Counted from the first letter of the stretch, positions 26,433 to 39,885 are shown. The stretch: DNA of 64,000 bases from Aldrovandia affinis (GCA_029706075.1 JAINUG010000261.1:243807-307806), one strand, 5' to 3'. Program-made: numbers and translations. Notes: generated by a model not told the origin, from the letters alone.

Positions 26433-26961
26433 CGCACAGAAGCACATGTATACACATGCAAACATACACAAGCACACACATATACACACACACACACTGA
26501 CATACTGTATATGTACACACATGCAAACATACACAAGCACACATATACACACAGAGACACACACACACACACACACATCAGCGCAACCCCCCATGACAAC
26601 ACCAAAAAGCTCCCAGCACAGCATTGTCTCGGGGTGGTGATTAGATGCCTGGGATTAAGGGAGAGACAGAGTGTGTGGATTAAGAGGGGAGGGGGGAGAT
26701 TACGAGGGACGGAGGGCAGACAGGACGAATCTTCCATCTGGCCTGAAGGGGGCGCCGTTTCCATGCCTCTCCCAGTCCTCCCAAAAAACAAGGTGTGTTG
26801 TGAGGGAGGTGGAGAAAGGGGCAGGGGGGGTGAGCCAGAGACACACACACGCAATACTTGTGCATAAAGTTTGCTTACATGATAATATATATTAAAAATG
26901 TATTAGCTGTAAACATTTACACTGGCGTAGCTCTTAAATGCATTGCATTAAAATATATCTT

Positions 26962-27340
26962 GAGTGGCTGGCGGATAGCGTAGTGGTCTAACACACCCGT
27001 ATCTTGGCTGGTCCGATACAAGCGTGCGCTGCCTATCAGGGACGCGGTTCAAAACCTGTCTATGCCAGACCGGCCCTGACCGTTAGCCCCGATCAGGGGC
27101 GGCATTTGGCTGTCGGCACAAGTTCGCCGAGCAGCGGGCAAGGGAGTCTCCAGAACGTGGGTGGGCGAATTCTGTCTCAAAGGAAGCAGAGCTCGCTGCC
27201 CTCTTAGCTTGCCTCGTAGAGACGAGCGTCAAACTCGTGATAGGAGAGCGAATTGAAATAAATAGAGAGTATAATTGGCCACTAAATTGGGAGGAAAAAC
27301 TGGAAAAAATCTGAAACAAATTATAAATATATATATATAC
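26962..27340 (+). mobile_element. SINE family 2 copy
   Basis: Head GGATAGCGTAGTGGTCTAAC, degenerate B box GGTTCAAAACC, middle GGCGGCATTTGGCTGTC, 3' end TAATTGGCCACTAAATTGGG, followed by a TA repeat. Confidence 0.75.
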
Positions 27341-28520
27341 ATCTTGAGTGGACGACACAATTGTCTTATTGTGTGATGCATAACCGAAAGAAAAGTAAAA
27401 AAGTAATGACTGGGCTCACTAAATGGTTACGCTAGAGCAGATATTGAAGACAAAAACAACATACACAAGCCAATACCCACCAGCTATTGAATCTGACGCC
27501 CGTGGCCTAAACTACACTTCAGTACTCTTTGTTAGCTTAGCAGACTTCCCTGTACGGCTTCCCGTGAGTCTGCTATTTTACATCCTTGTGTCGGGGCATT
27601 TGCATGTTTACTGGGTCACTTCAGGTGCCTGACCCAGGAGTATGGCTGAGGGCACGTCTACACCTGTGTCTGTGTCTGTGTCTGTGTCTGGACAGATCGG
27701 TCACTCACTCACTCACTCCCTTCACCGTCTGCCAGCTCTGCCTTGACACTCTCTGCCTCTTTCACACCGTCATCCCCTCTCTCCATCATCCTCTCCCTCT
27801 CCCCCTCCCTCTCCAAATTTAATTCAATAGTGCATTAATGGTAGGACAAAAAAGCAGTATTGCCTAAGCGGTTAAAGCACAAAACAAGCAGCATACAAAA
27901 GAAACACTAAAATAAGCAGAAGAACAAATTGTGCATATAGTGCATATATGTACGGTGTATACAGTATGGCATAAACAGAAATGTACATTGTTTGGGTAAT
28001 CGATACGATAAAAAATGATATTCATTAAAAAGGATCTCTTGCTCCTTCTCTCTAGCTAGATGGCGGAGACACACACACGCACATGCACACGAACACGAAC
28101 ACGCACACACCCTCCATCGCAGCAAGCAGTCTGGCTCAGGGAGCAGGTCCTAAATCCTCGCAATCAGACGAAGCCCGCGGAGCAGATGGGCCAGGGTGGC
28201 GGAGCTGTGCCAGCTCCCCTGAGTGCCGCACGCAGACTCACTCCCCTCTCCGCTGCGGGACGGTGACCCTCAGAGCAGGGGGCCCCCGCCAACTCATCCA
28301 CAGGCCCCCGGGACCTGGCGCACCTCACGAGCCAGGCCGAGCCGAGCCGAGCCAAGACGTGAGCGGCCTGTAATGGCTTCACACCTCCTGCAGCCTATCC
28401 CTGCTGCTCGCCAGGAACGCACGCGCTCATCAGACGCGAACATGGTCTGAGTAGGACCTCATACAAGTACTAAAACCCATTTGGTCAGACATATCAAATC
28501 CAGACATTTCAATTGAAATA

Positions 28521-28660
28521 TGGTTCTCTGTGGCTCAGTTGGTAGAGCATGGCATTGGCAACGCTTAGGTTGTGGGTTTAATCCCCACTGGGGCCACATA
28601 TACTGAAAATGTATGCATTCAATACTGTAAGTCGCTTTGCATAAGTCTGCTAAATGGCGT
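28521..28660 (+). mobile_element. SINE family 3 copy
   Basis: Head TGTGGCTCAGTTGGTAGAGC with B box GGTTTAATCCC, then GGGGCCACATATACTGAAAA, then tail CTGTAAGTCGCTTTGC and GCTAAATGG. Not a functional tRNA gene, because it continues into the SINE body. Confidence 0.85.
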
Positions 28661-28672
28661 ACATTTAAATAG

Positions 28673-29115
28673 AAGCTGCTGGGTGGCTCATCCTGTTAAG
28701 GCACTGCTCTAGTGCAGAGATGGGCCCCATGGTGTGGTATTGAATCTGGACCGCACCAGTGCCGACTGTGGCCAGCTGCCCTGCGGGGCGGGGCATAATT
28801 GGCCGTAGCTTCACCTCGGGAGGGATTTCAGTCAGTGGGACAGCCAGCGACCCCCCCCCGCTGGTCAATGGAGCGCCCACAGTCTGCCTGCACAAGCACA
28901 CATTAAGTATTCCCCGCGAATCAATGTCTGTCCCCAATGGCTGTTCACTCGTAGACTGCTGTGTGAAAAGTGAAGTGGCGGTTGACCCCACGTGTTTTGG
29001 AGGAGAGCGTGTCCTTGTCTCCACTCTCCCGGAGTGACAGGGGAGGTTGCGGCAATGAGCTTGGACACAATTAATTGGGTATTCCAAATTGGGAGGAAAA
29101 TAGGGGGGGGGGGAA
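28673..29115 (+). mobile_element. SINE family 2-related, longer variant
   Basis: Begins GCTGGGTGGCTCATCC, carries GCGGGGCGGGGCATAATTGG, and ends AATTGGGTATTCCAAATTGG then GAGGAAAATAGG. It shares the end motif of family 2 but has a different, longer middle. It lies between a family 3 SINE and LTR-like copy B. Confidence 0.6.
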
Positions 29116-29123
29116 ATGTAAAA

Positions 29124-29479
29124 AGCAAAAGAAACAGCAAAAGAGGCAGAAAGAGACCACTCATCAAGAAAACCCCAATAATCAATCAAGATTAACCACA
29201 GGAGAAGAAAACAACACAAGGACGAGTCCAAACACACAACTGATGATCAACACATTTCCACTCAGACACATGACTGATGATCAGCACATTTTCACTCAGA
29301 CTTTGTCCTAACCATTGTTTATATTCAGCACACACTCATGTACGATAAGAAGGGGACCCACAGGTCACTAAGTTTCTTCTGGGCAGGCAGAGGTCTCCGG
29401 GGCCCGTAATGCTGGTCCAGCTCAAGAATAAAAGATTCTGAACCTGTGCTGGCCGAGAGTGTTGCGTCCTTCCTTCCAT
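29124..29479 (-). repeat. LTR-like interspersed repeat, copy B (inverted)
   Basis: Inverted partner of 21833-22178. In plus orientation it ends with AAGAATAAAAGATTCTGAAC and GTGTTGCGTCC, which suggests a polyadenylation signal near the end of a solo LTR. One end abuts the tail of the SINE family 2-like copy at 28673-29115. No terminal TG..CA or target duplication could be fixed. Confidence 0.7.
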
Positions 29480-30654
29480 TCTGACTCCAGGAGCATTTAA
29501 GACCCAGAACCCAGCACTAACCTCTAACCCCAATATTACACACAGAGACATTTTCACTTCAGTGTGACAGCTACATGCATTTAACATGAACCTGCCGTGC
29601 TGGAAAAAAACTGAAATAGAAAGAAAATGATGTCAAGGAGTCTCACAGCAACCAGTGTCTCCTGACCGATAATTTTAGATTTCTCAATTAGGCCTAAAGC
29701 TCGTTAACAAAGTCAGAAGCCCAAAACAGATTAGCACTGCCGGTAACTAAGTGACCTACTAGACGAGGAGAGGGTGGGGGAGAGGGGGAGGAGGACCGGA
29801 GAGAGAAAGAGTGCGAGTCCAAAGGCATCCAGATGCGAGAAAAGAGCGATATAATCAACGCCTGTATCTGCTCATCTGCGGTCACGGCACAGAGAGATCT
29901 CACGGAATCAGTGGCGGTAGGAAAGTGGGGAGGGGGGGGGTAGAAGAAGAGGTGGAGAGGAAGGCAAATTGTGGGCAGAAAGAGAGGGGTGAAAGAGAGG
30001 AACAGGTGGTAAGGGAGAGAGGGAATATATATATATATGCCTATAATGGAATAGGGGAGAAGCGTGTGTTTTATTCAGCCGGTGTGGGGCGGGGCCTGCG
30101 GTGGAGCGCGGCAGGATGCTCTAATCCACGCACAGACAGACACGCCCCTGCACCAGGAAGCATGACATCACCGATAACTGTCACGGCAACCGGGAGCGGC
30201 GGCGCTAACACGCCCCGAAGCGAGCCGGAGGCAGAGGCGCTGGACGCAGGGGCACCCGCACAGCTGCCTGGCACACGCGCGCACATCCCTCAGCGGGCGT
30301 AATCGCGGAGACATCGGAATGCCGGGGGAGGACGGGCTGTTCCACTGCGCTACAGCGGCGGGGGTGTGGGGGGTGGTTTTTAGTGTGGCCGTAACAATGA
30401 TGATGCGTAATAAGCGGATGAATGCGATTAGAGACGGGCCCGAGAGGGAGGGCCGTCTGGGTGAGGGCTCCGCTGGGATCGCGGAGGTTTACCGGCAGGC
30501 TGCTTTAAGGGGAAGATCTCTCCCCGACACGCGGTGACTGGACGCGACCCGCTCGCTCTCGGCAAAACGTGCCACGCCGCCGCCCAAAGACGAGCGCGAG
30601 CACTTTTTCCAGACAGACGCACGCACACGCACACACGCATGCGCGCACTCACAC

Positions 30655-30690
<36 letters not shown>

Positions 30691-33494
30691 CGCGCACTCA
30701 CACACAACACACACACACACAGCAATGCGCCCCCTGATTTACTCCCCCTGTATAACAGCCTCATTCTCCATGCCCATATAGACACCGTTCAGACCTCACT
30801 GCCAATAGGCTGCAAACACACCCACTGCACAGCACCACTACCCACCACCTTCACCTGACCCTGAACTACAGCTCAGACATGACACAGACTCAGCGCGCGT
30901 GAATCACCCCCCAGCCACCCCACCCCCCCCGCCCCTCGCTGCCACGCCCTCCAGTAACACATGCGGGGCAATGGGGGAGCACCCTTATCTCTTACTTTCA
31001 TCTTTCAACATGACTCTGTCTCGACACTGTGAGGACCCTCGTGAATTAGAACCTTTCACTGGGCGGTGTCTCAGCGCGCGGCCAGCGGAGGGTCAGGGCC
31101 TTTACTCTGAGTCGCGTTCAGCTGAGAATCACGGGATGGGCGCCTCACAACGTGAACCACGGCCTCTGACAGCGGCCTGACAGCGACAGGACTCACACAC
31201 ACACACAGGCTGCAATTATACCCAATCCCTGACTGTGGCCGACAACAGAATGTTGGTGAGTACGGCCAATCAGGAAATCACGAGACACACTGGGGAGAGG
31301 CACACTGGGGCGAGGCCATGCAGACAGCAATCGATCGAGAGCCACAGGACACGCGGGAGCAAGGTCGTCCAGATCCCCCGAGTCACGCCCCGGGGATGGG
31401 TGTAGACAGCATCACATCACACATCACGACTCACAATTCAAATTGCGACCCCAACAATGCAATTAAAAAACGCCTCGCTGGCAACTCCGTGGAATGATAA
31501 CACGCCGAAACGAAGTATCCAGAAATGTGAAGCCGCACTGCAAAACGACTTCTCACATATGGCAGGAGAAGTAGAGCAGACACTTCGCTGTAATGAAAAT
31601 AAATAGTACTTTATAGGAACTGGGTTTTTTTGGATGATGACACTATGGGCAATTATGCGTCACCCCGCGGGACTCCCCAGCCAGTCAGAACTGGTATAGT
31701 TAGGATCCGACTTCAGACTATTAACAATGACAATATTTTATTTTACATTTATGTAACAGCATTAGCATTGTGCTCATAGCGTGCAGATTAATCGGAGGAC
31801 AAGGGGGTGTGATGGATGGCAGATGGGTGTATTAGAAGACCCCCGTACGCCCCACGGCCGCTCCTCCTCCTCCCCCTCTCCTCTCCTCTCAGGAGGGCGC
31901 TCTCCCAGCAGTCGATTCCTGGCGGATGAAGACGGAGAGATAGCATGTCAGAATGACAGCTGGACGGAAGGGTGTGGAGTGGTATGGATTTGCAATCCGC
32001 TTGGCCGCGGAGCAGAGAAGTGTGGGATGGGCTGAGAGGCCAATATTGACACAGAACACTCTCCTGAGAGAGAGGGGGAGACGGACATGGCACGAAGCAG
32101 CCAGCGATTGCCAAAGGTTGAGAGATTGACCCCTGAGGTACCCCAAAAAAAAGAGATAGCTATGGCAGAGGACAGGGGGGGGGGAATGACACCATTGTTG
32201 TTATAATTTTATTTTGCTTTTCTTCAAGTGTGCTCATTTCTTTTGTTACGGGCACTTCATAAAGTAAAAAAAAATTGGTTTGCTGCCATTATCGTGAGCC
32301 CGATTTTGTACATTGCTGCAGCGGCACTTTTTCTTTTATCAGTGACAATGCGGATAAGCAAACTTTCATCCACAGCACACAGACACGCGGGAGGAACCGG
32401 AGAGGGGGGTGAGGCCGACGCAGGGCAGAGGGGACAGGGCTGAGGGCTCCTGTTCGCCCCTGAAATCGATGCACTGGAAGCTGCTGGGCCCCATTTCAGC
32501 ACAGGACCCATTATTAATTTATTGCTGCTGCTGCCTCTCACTGTCTCTCTCTCCATCTCTCCCCCCTCTCTCTCTCTCCTCCAGCCCCCCTTCTCTCTCA
32601 CCCTCAGAGCCATGTTTATCTTAACCCCATCCTTCCTCCCCCGCTCTCTCTCCCCCACCATCCCTCTGCTCCTCCCTCCCTCCCTCCCCCCACCGAATCT
32701 GATGGAGATGTAGGTTTATTGCTTAAGGCTGTAAGCAGCGTGGAGCGCGTGGCTGGGTGGGGAGGTGCCGGGCGAGAAGCGTTCTCTCCCCCAGCCATCT
32801 CCGGTCCTGGGTGGAGCGGCGCAGCGCCGAGGACCAGCACTAAGGTCACGGCGTCGGCACAGAGGCGGGCTTCGCCCCCAGCTCCGAGTCGCCAGAGCCT
32901 CATTACCGATTCTCGTCAAGGCGCCCCTCCAAGGGCCCGGTGATTACAGACCCCCGCCACGCCGCACAGCCAACGCACGGGCTCGGCCAACAGGCAGCAC
33001 CCACTCAGCGTCGCTGCGATGTTACTGTGGCACTTTCGGAACACTGTGTACTCCGCCAGCCCCGGGGAGGAAAGCAATTACCCCACTGGGAGGCGTTCGA
33101 TCGGCTCCACAGTTTACATGTCCACACAGGCTCTCAGGCCATCTCAGCGGAGCGGCGCTCCACACAGCCCCGCACTTCAAATATCTGCTGCCGGCTCGTT
33201 ATGCAAGAAGTCGAAGCCAGGCAGTGCTGGAATGGCTGAAAGCTGTGCAATCTGGGAGATTTTTTTGGTGTCCCGCCCCACCCACTACGGCGCGGAGGAC
33301 GGCCCGGGGAGCTCCTCCCTAGAATCCCAAGTCTCTCGCCGCGACAACAGCCGCTCGGCAGGCTCAGAGCCGCCCCTGCATCCTGGGAGAACAGGGGGGC
33401 CTCTGTGAGCGTTTGCTTTTCCTGCCGGCACAGTCAGGTGCTGCTGGAGAACGTGGCCAAACAGGAAGCACGGGGTGGGAATCCTGCAGAGCTA

Positions 33495-33618
33495 CTGCGG
33501 GAGGGAGAGAGAGCGGTGGGAGGGGAGGGGAGAGAGAGGGAGAGGGAGAGGGAGAGGGAGAGGGAGAGGCACAGTAAGGAGGAGGTCAAGTAAGAGAGCG
33601 AGCGGTGGGAGGGGAAGG

Positions 33619-33651
<33 letters not shown>

Positions 33652-33805
33652 GGGCGAGAGGCACAGTAAGGAGCAGGGCAATAAGTAAGAGAGAGAGAGA
33701 GGTGAAGGGGAAAGTGAGAATGACTGCAAGAAAGAGAGAGGGGAAAGGGGGAAAGGGAGCAAGATGGCAAGAAAGAGAGAGAGAGAGAGACGGAGCGAGA
33801 AGGAG
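33495..33805. repeat. polypurine GA-rich low-complexity tract
   Basis: GGGAGA and GAGA repeats. The phrase GGCACAGTAAGGAG occurs twice, at about 33567 and 33659, so part of the tract arose by duplication. Confidence 0.9.
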
Positions 33806-34471
33806 GAACGATGCCCAAAGGCACTGCATTCTACAGGGGAAACTGCTGGAATCCCGGACACAATGATTGGGGGGGGAGAGAGCTTCCTTTGTGAAATTCC
33901 ATTTCTGAGCATTGGAAAGTTCAATAAGCCAAACGTCTTTGAATGTCTCAGCATTTCAAAGATCTCCCCACTGAACTCAAACAAAACACTGACCCCACTG
34001 AGCTACAGCCAGCTTTAAAAACATGCCAGAAGAAGTCAAAATGTGCCAAATATTTTCCAAACGCCGACCTACAGTAATATTGAGAATACCAGCCAATGTA
34101 TACAATGCAACACCGTACAATATGACTTTATTCATCCCCCAAGCGATCACTTTATTATGGGCCAAGACAAAGTGTACAAACAAATTCACAATTTACTAAA
34201 TAAATGTATATCCCTGGAGCATGTAAAACAATATAACACTGTGTAACCGCATACAGTGTCTCTCTCTCTCTCTCCCCCTCTCTCTCTCCCTCCCTGCTGT
34301 CTGTATGAATAGTAAACTCTCTCTCTCCTGAGAAAGACAGGCAGAGAAGGCCAGAGGTCCCTGCTCACTTCCTCTCCTCCTGAAACTGCAGGCCGTCAGC
34401 ACAACTCCAAATGGGGAATAAGAACGTTTTCTGATAAATCTGTGGGGCTCCCAGTCGCTTAATATGGTTAA

Positions 34472-34619
34472 TGTGGTTCTCTGTGGCTCAGTTGGTAGAG
34501 CACAGCGTTGGCAACGCTTAGGTTGTGGGTTCAATCCCCACTGGGGCCACATATACTGAAAATGTATGCATTCACTACTGTAAGTCGCTTTGGATAAAAG
34601 CATCTGCTAAATGGCGTAT
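34472..34619 (+). mobile_element. SINE family 3 copy
   Basis: Same head (GTGGCTCAGTTGGTAGAGCA), B box GGTTCAATCCC, and tail GTAAGTCGCTTTGGATAAAA as the copies at 28.5 and 60.9 kb. Confidence 0.85.
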
Positions 34620-34816
34620 ATTAATACGCTTTGATTTCTGCCGTGTCGCTTTGTGAATCTTCCCCAACTAGAGCAGAAATGTAGAGTGGAGGGCACCGCG
34701 GCATGCTTATAATGTGGTGATACTTTATTTATTTTACATGGCACGGTGCTTTTGTGTACCGCATGACAATGAGTCATTATTGCTTTCAAAGACAGTAATG
34801 AAGTAAAATAGGTAAT

Positions 34817-35195
34817 GGGCCCCCTGGGTGGCGCAACTGGTAAAAGCACTCGCCCGGAGTGCAGGTTGCCCACTGCAGCCGGGGTTAGACTCCCCGGATG
34901 GCTGGCCCATTCAGGATCAGCGATTGGCTGTCCGCCCCAGGGGGAAGGGGGAGAGAAGCCGGCGTGAGCTCGCCGCATGCACAGAAAGCTTGTCTGTACG
35001 TATCAGAATCACGGTCAGTGCTCGGGCGAGTGCTGTCTTGAAGGAGGCAGTTTGCCGTCCCTGCCACCGTCCCACAGTAGTGGCTGGTCCCACAGCTGCA
35101 GGCGGTGGGCTTGTTGAAGGGGGATAGTTGGATCAATAGAGGATACAATTGGCCACCAAATTGGGAGGAAAAACTGGAAAATCTGAAACAAAAAA
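34817..35195 (+). mobile_element. SINE family 2 copy
   Basis: Head CCCCTGGGTGGCGCAACTGG, core TTGGCTGTCCGCCCCAGGGG, end ACAATTGGCCACCAAATTGG, then A-rich and TA-repeat sequence. Confidence 0.8.
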
Positions 35196-35250
35196 ATATA
35201 ATATATATATATACTAAAATAAGCATTAGCCATTATGCTGAAGTTTCTTC

Positions 35251-35572
35251 CCCCGGTTTTCTCCCAATTCAATATTTTTTCCCTAGCCGCCCGTTCTCCA
35301 GTTCAAGCTATTATCCCCGAGGCCGGCAATGATCCGCCTCCTCCAGGATGGAACTTCGCCCACCCGCTCTTTAGGAACGCCCCTACTGCTCCACGGCGAG
35401 CTCGTGCCAACTTTCGCTCCCCCCACCCCCTGGGGCGACCAGCCAAATGCCACCCCGATTGGGGCTCCTGACGCAGTCAGCCTTCGAACCGCGACCACGA
35501 TATGTAGCTCACACTCGCAAAGCCCCAGACAATGCGGGTGCGTTAGACCGCTAGGCTACTCGAGGCCCCCAC
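35251..35572 (-). mobile_element. SINE family 2 copy, inverted
   Basis: Reverse orientation: the end motif TTTTCTCCCAATTCAA appears first and the tRNA-like head last (GCGTTAGACCGCTAGGCTAC). It is only about 60 bp from the plus-oriented copy at 34817-35195, so the two form a tail-to-tail inverted pair. Confidence 0.7.
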
Positions 35573-35938
35573 ATCATGCTGAAGTTTTGTGGCGTTGTTA
35601 TTTCCCTAATGTTTGAACCCACTATTTTATTTTCACTGAGCACAATAATAGCCATACCTTTGTGGTACAAAGAAGTGCCCACATATTTCCATGCAAAATA
35701 GATAAAGTTTGTTAAAAATCGTAGAAGTGTTCTCCAATCCAATTTCTGTTGTACTAGCATTCCTGAGTGACTTGTGGTACTCCCTTGTGACTTCCCGACC
35801 ATTAGCCAGGCCCCACAGTAACCTGAGCTGCTCGGGTCTGATGTGGGCACACATTGGGACAATTGGGGTTATCATGAATCAACTGTCACAGCTAACCTTT
35901 TTTCTGAGCTGTGGCACACTTAGAGAAGAGGCATGTGC

Positions 35939-35943
<5 letters not shown>

Positions 35944-35982
<39 letters not shown>

Positions 35983-36028
35983 CTGGGGGATTTTAGAGGG
36001 CGCCTACCTCTCTCACATTGAGAGCGAT

Positions 36029-36106
<78 letters not shown>
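35944..36106. repeat. two (GT)n microsatellites separated by unique sequence
   Basis: GT runs at 35944-35978 and 36029-36106. Confidence 0.95.
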
Positions 36107-36109
<3 letters not shown>

Positions 36110-36377
36110 GAGATGGGAGAGCACTGGGTTGCAGACACAGAACTCATATATGATGATGTGAGTCTTGTGCAGTTTGGAGGGTAAAAAGCGGGGGGGAGGC
36201 AGTGACTGGATCTGACAAAGGGGTGCAGAGCTGGCGGGGGCTGGAAAGGACACATTTCAGATGGGAAAGGTTGCTTTTCATCCTCTCTAAGTCCCAAAGG
36301 TACTACGGTATGAAGGTTCTGGAATCTTCTCTGCCTGTGGTGTAATCTACAAACAGCAAGCTGTTAGGGTGATGAGC

Positions 36378-36660
36378 AACCCCGTCCGCCTATCTCTTCT
36401 GCAACAGTCATCTCTATTCAACCCCGTCCGCCTATCTCTTCTGCAACATCCCTGTTACACTCTCACCCTACCTTTCAACCCCGTCCGCCTATCTCTTCTG
36501 CAACATCCCTGTTACACTCTCACCCTACCTTTCAACCCCGTCCGTCTATCTCTTCTGCAACATCCCTGTGACCTTTTTCCGCCTATCTCTTCTGACAATC
36601 TTTGTCCTATCTCTTCTGCAACATCCCTGTGACTGTCGCCTATCTCTTCTGCAACATCCC
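36378..36660. repeat. minisatellite with CTATCTCTTCTGCAACATCC core
   Basis: A 57-bp unit (CCCCGTCCGCCTATCTCTTC through CACCCTACCTTTCAA) repeats at 36422, 36479 and 36536, flanked by shorter derived units that keep the core. Confidence 0.9.
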
Positions 36661-36879
36661 TGTGTTTGTCTGTCTGCCCCTTGGTCCTCTGTGTCCATCT
36701 GTTTCCATGTCTCTCCCTCAACCCTCTGTGTATGTCGGCCTGCCTGCCCTGACATCTGTGTCTATGCGTTCCTCTGTCAGCCCTGCCTATCCTGTTATTG
36801 TTCATGGGAGCCGGCCTACTCCCTGTCACAAGCAGCAACGCACACCAGAGAGAGTGGAGAGTAAACACACACACACACG

Positions 36880-36998
36880 CGCACGCACACACACACACAC
36901 ACACACACACATACATACAGACAAACATAAACATAAATATACACGACACGGACCCATATTTTTTTCCTGCTCTCTTTCAAAAAGACACCCACACACAA

Positions 36999-37029
<31 letters not shown>

Positions 37030-37125
37030 TACATACATACAGACAAACATAAACATAAATACACCTGACATGGACCCATTATTTTTTTCCTGCTCTCTTT
37101 CAAAAAGACACCCACACACAAACAC
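36880..37125. repeat. tandem duplication of about 120 bp including CA repeats
   Basis: CATACAGACAAACATAAACA through TTCCTGCTCTCTTTCAAAAA and GACACCCACACACAAAC is present twice in a row, each copy preceded by a CA run. Confidence 0.9.
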
Positions 37126-39057
37126 AGGCAATTGTGTGACATCACCCAACCATGTGATTCCTCAGACTGATCAATTACAGCTCAGTTATGTGTTTGGGAC
37201 TCAGCAGATTTCACATGTGCTGCCTCATACTGCATGAAACTCACATGACTGATATGTAGTTAAACCACCCCCCACTCCCACACCAATGACATAAACAGAC
37301 AAACAAACATTCCTGGGGCAGGAGGAAGTGCACGCAGAGCATACACCTCACTTCTCAGTGGGGATACAGGCATGGAGGGGGTCACTGCTTCAGTGTAGCG
37401 GGAAAGAGAGAGATATAGACACTGTAGACTGGGAAAGAGTTATGGCCACTGGGAACAGAGTCAGAGCTACTGTGGAGACTGGGAGGAGTAAGAGAAAGAA
37501 TTGGGAAATAACTGAGAGAAGAGTCAAGGTTTAAGTGAATAACAGTTCTAACAGTTCAATAATTTTTGTAAGGATCACACATTAGCAGGTGACCCCTTTT
37601 TACTTAATGGTGTCCAATGTGGCAGCGTTACCATTGTGCACTTCACAGCAAATCATTTTAGCCATAACAAATATATTGGGCTGTAAATAATAGTTAAATA
37701 ACAGCAAATAACTGTAGAAAAAGAACCAGCATTTTCTTTTTGTCTTTAAAACAACTTTTAAACCAATTTTATGTGAAATGTGCAAGGGCAGAGCTACCAC
37801 ATAAGATGCATTCAAGTAAAAAATTGAATTGGAATAGTTTAGAGCAAAACCAATAAAAACAGGTTCAGAATGGTTATCAAATAAAGGGAATCTCTCTCTG
37901 GCCCCTTTTTTTCATCCCCACCCCAACAGACAAGAGACTAAATGTGGCAGCCACATTCAGCCCCCGTCTCAGATTTCAGATTTCACTTTGTTGTCCTTCC
38001 AAGAGGAAACTTGTAACAAAGTCCAATAACAAACACTTCCATGAAAAAATACAGGCACATAAACAAAGGCAGACACCTACCGACAGCAGAGATAGAAACA
38101 GTGCAGCTCGCATAGAAAGTTGAACAATTATGTGCACCAACAGACATACTGTATACGGATTCCTAGACTTGCTTCACGAATGTTTGTTTCGCAGTTATCG
38201 TTGAACAGGCTTTACAGTTATAATGGAACCAAACGTTCTGCGACACTGTCCGCTATGCAGATGTAAATACCAAACTTGTTTTAGTGCTTGTTTTTATGAA
38301 GTGTGTCAGTTAATCAAACTGAAGATATGCATAAGAACCTTACTCTGAGTGGATCCCGTTTAAGAAAAGAAAAAGAGCCCTCAGATCGACTTTAGCATTT
38401 ATCAAAATGAAATTACAAGCTTGGAAATTGAACAGCTATTGATTGGCAAGCACAGTGCAATCACTTGCTGCCACCTTAGTAATGGACCTCTTCGCAGCCC
38501 AAGTAGTAGGGTCAGTTCGGGGGTCCTCCCCCCTCCCACTCCCCAGCATGGATAATGGATATTTCACAATATGGCAACATCCATGGTTAGTCAATCTTCA
38601 AGACCCATAATCTAGGCTATGTGGACTGATTTTCTGAGACCCATAATCTATAGGCCTACGTGTGGACTCTTGAGGCAATACACAAGCTGTTATCAGTGAA
38701 CAAAAAATGGGTTAAAAAAGCTGTTTACTGAACAACGCACTGAAAACCTGATAAAGGTGCTCAGTGATTAAATGTCAAATCTATTTAAATAGCAATCATT
38801 TGTGTATATTCTTTTTCAACTTTTCATTCTTGCATTTGCGGGCTAGTTTGTGTTGGCTAATGTGATTACCATTCATCGAGGCATAGCCCAGTTACCATGA
38901 CCACATGGAACGTGTTTCTCTCAATTCCTCCAGCATACTGTCACGGGACAAATATAGCTAGTCGGTTCTACGGTTATAATGTTAAATTGACAGCAGATAA
39001 TGGTGTAACTGTACAACTGTGCCCCCCCTGTGCCCCCAATACACACACACACACCCC

Positions 39058-39058
<1 letters not shown>

Positions 39059-39127
<69 letters not shown>
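39059..39127. repeat. (CA)n microsatellite
   Basis: Uninterrupted CA repeat about 0.76 kb from the MAGY exon donor. Confidence 0.97.
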
Positions 39128-39131
<4 letters not shown>

Positions 39132-39885
39132 CACATTTCTTTAGGCAATCAATATTTAAAAGGACCCCTTTTCATCAGTGCCGCATCACAGATGCGACCT
39201 GCGCCAATTGACATCTCTCTCTCTCTCTCCATAGTGGTCAGTTTCAGCGGAGGCATTCATTTTTAAAGCAATCCTGTCATCGGGATTATAAAACAGCAGC
39301 TCACAGGGAGGTGGCAGGTACAGTTCGGACAAACGGTATAAACTTCGGGATACCAGGCAGCTAACGCGGTAGTGTTCTGGTTGGCTCCAGATGTATTCAG
39401 TTATACACACCCCATGCCCCTGAGCACACAGGGGCGTTTTGATGTATGCTACACACTGGAGAGTAGCCTACAATGTAATTAAAACCTAAGGGTTTCACTG
39501 CCGCGGACATTTACTTTTAATTTACTCTGCTGTTTATACGGAGCACAGCGTCTTATTGCGCCGTGCCAACAAACACACTGTGTGAGTCGCTGTGTATGGT
39601 ACTTATTTAAGTCACATCTGATGAAAATTCAACCGCATGGCCCGAGACTTCATAAAACTGCACTTTCACCGACGCCTAGATTCCACACTAAATCCCAAGC
39701 TGAGAGTAGTTAGATACGTAAACAGTACGTTTGCCATAATTAATCGCGAACGGAGCAGTAGTACCCTGTGCCGGAAAAAATGAAGTTATTCCCTCAATGT
39801 AAACAATGAAACAGTCCCTATAATGACATTGCGCTCGCTTTCGCCCAAGATCAACACACAGACGCCCGTTTGCTATCATCCTTAC

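Noticed and set aside
28665..29237. 190-codon minus-strand frame with a hydrophobic LLLWLILIDYWGFL segment
   Set aside because: It runs across the LTR-like repeat and a SINE. The same peptide appears in the other repeat copy at 22.1 kb, so it is a repeat shadow.
32765..33408. Plus-strand frames of 99-185 codons
   Set aside because: Three overlapping frames are open at once in GC-rich DNA; no domain or splice evidence.
34481..34560. Possible tRNA gene (A and B boxes)
   Set aside because: The tRNA-like part is the head of a SINE and continues into the SINE body; the same holds for the other family 1 and family 3 copies.
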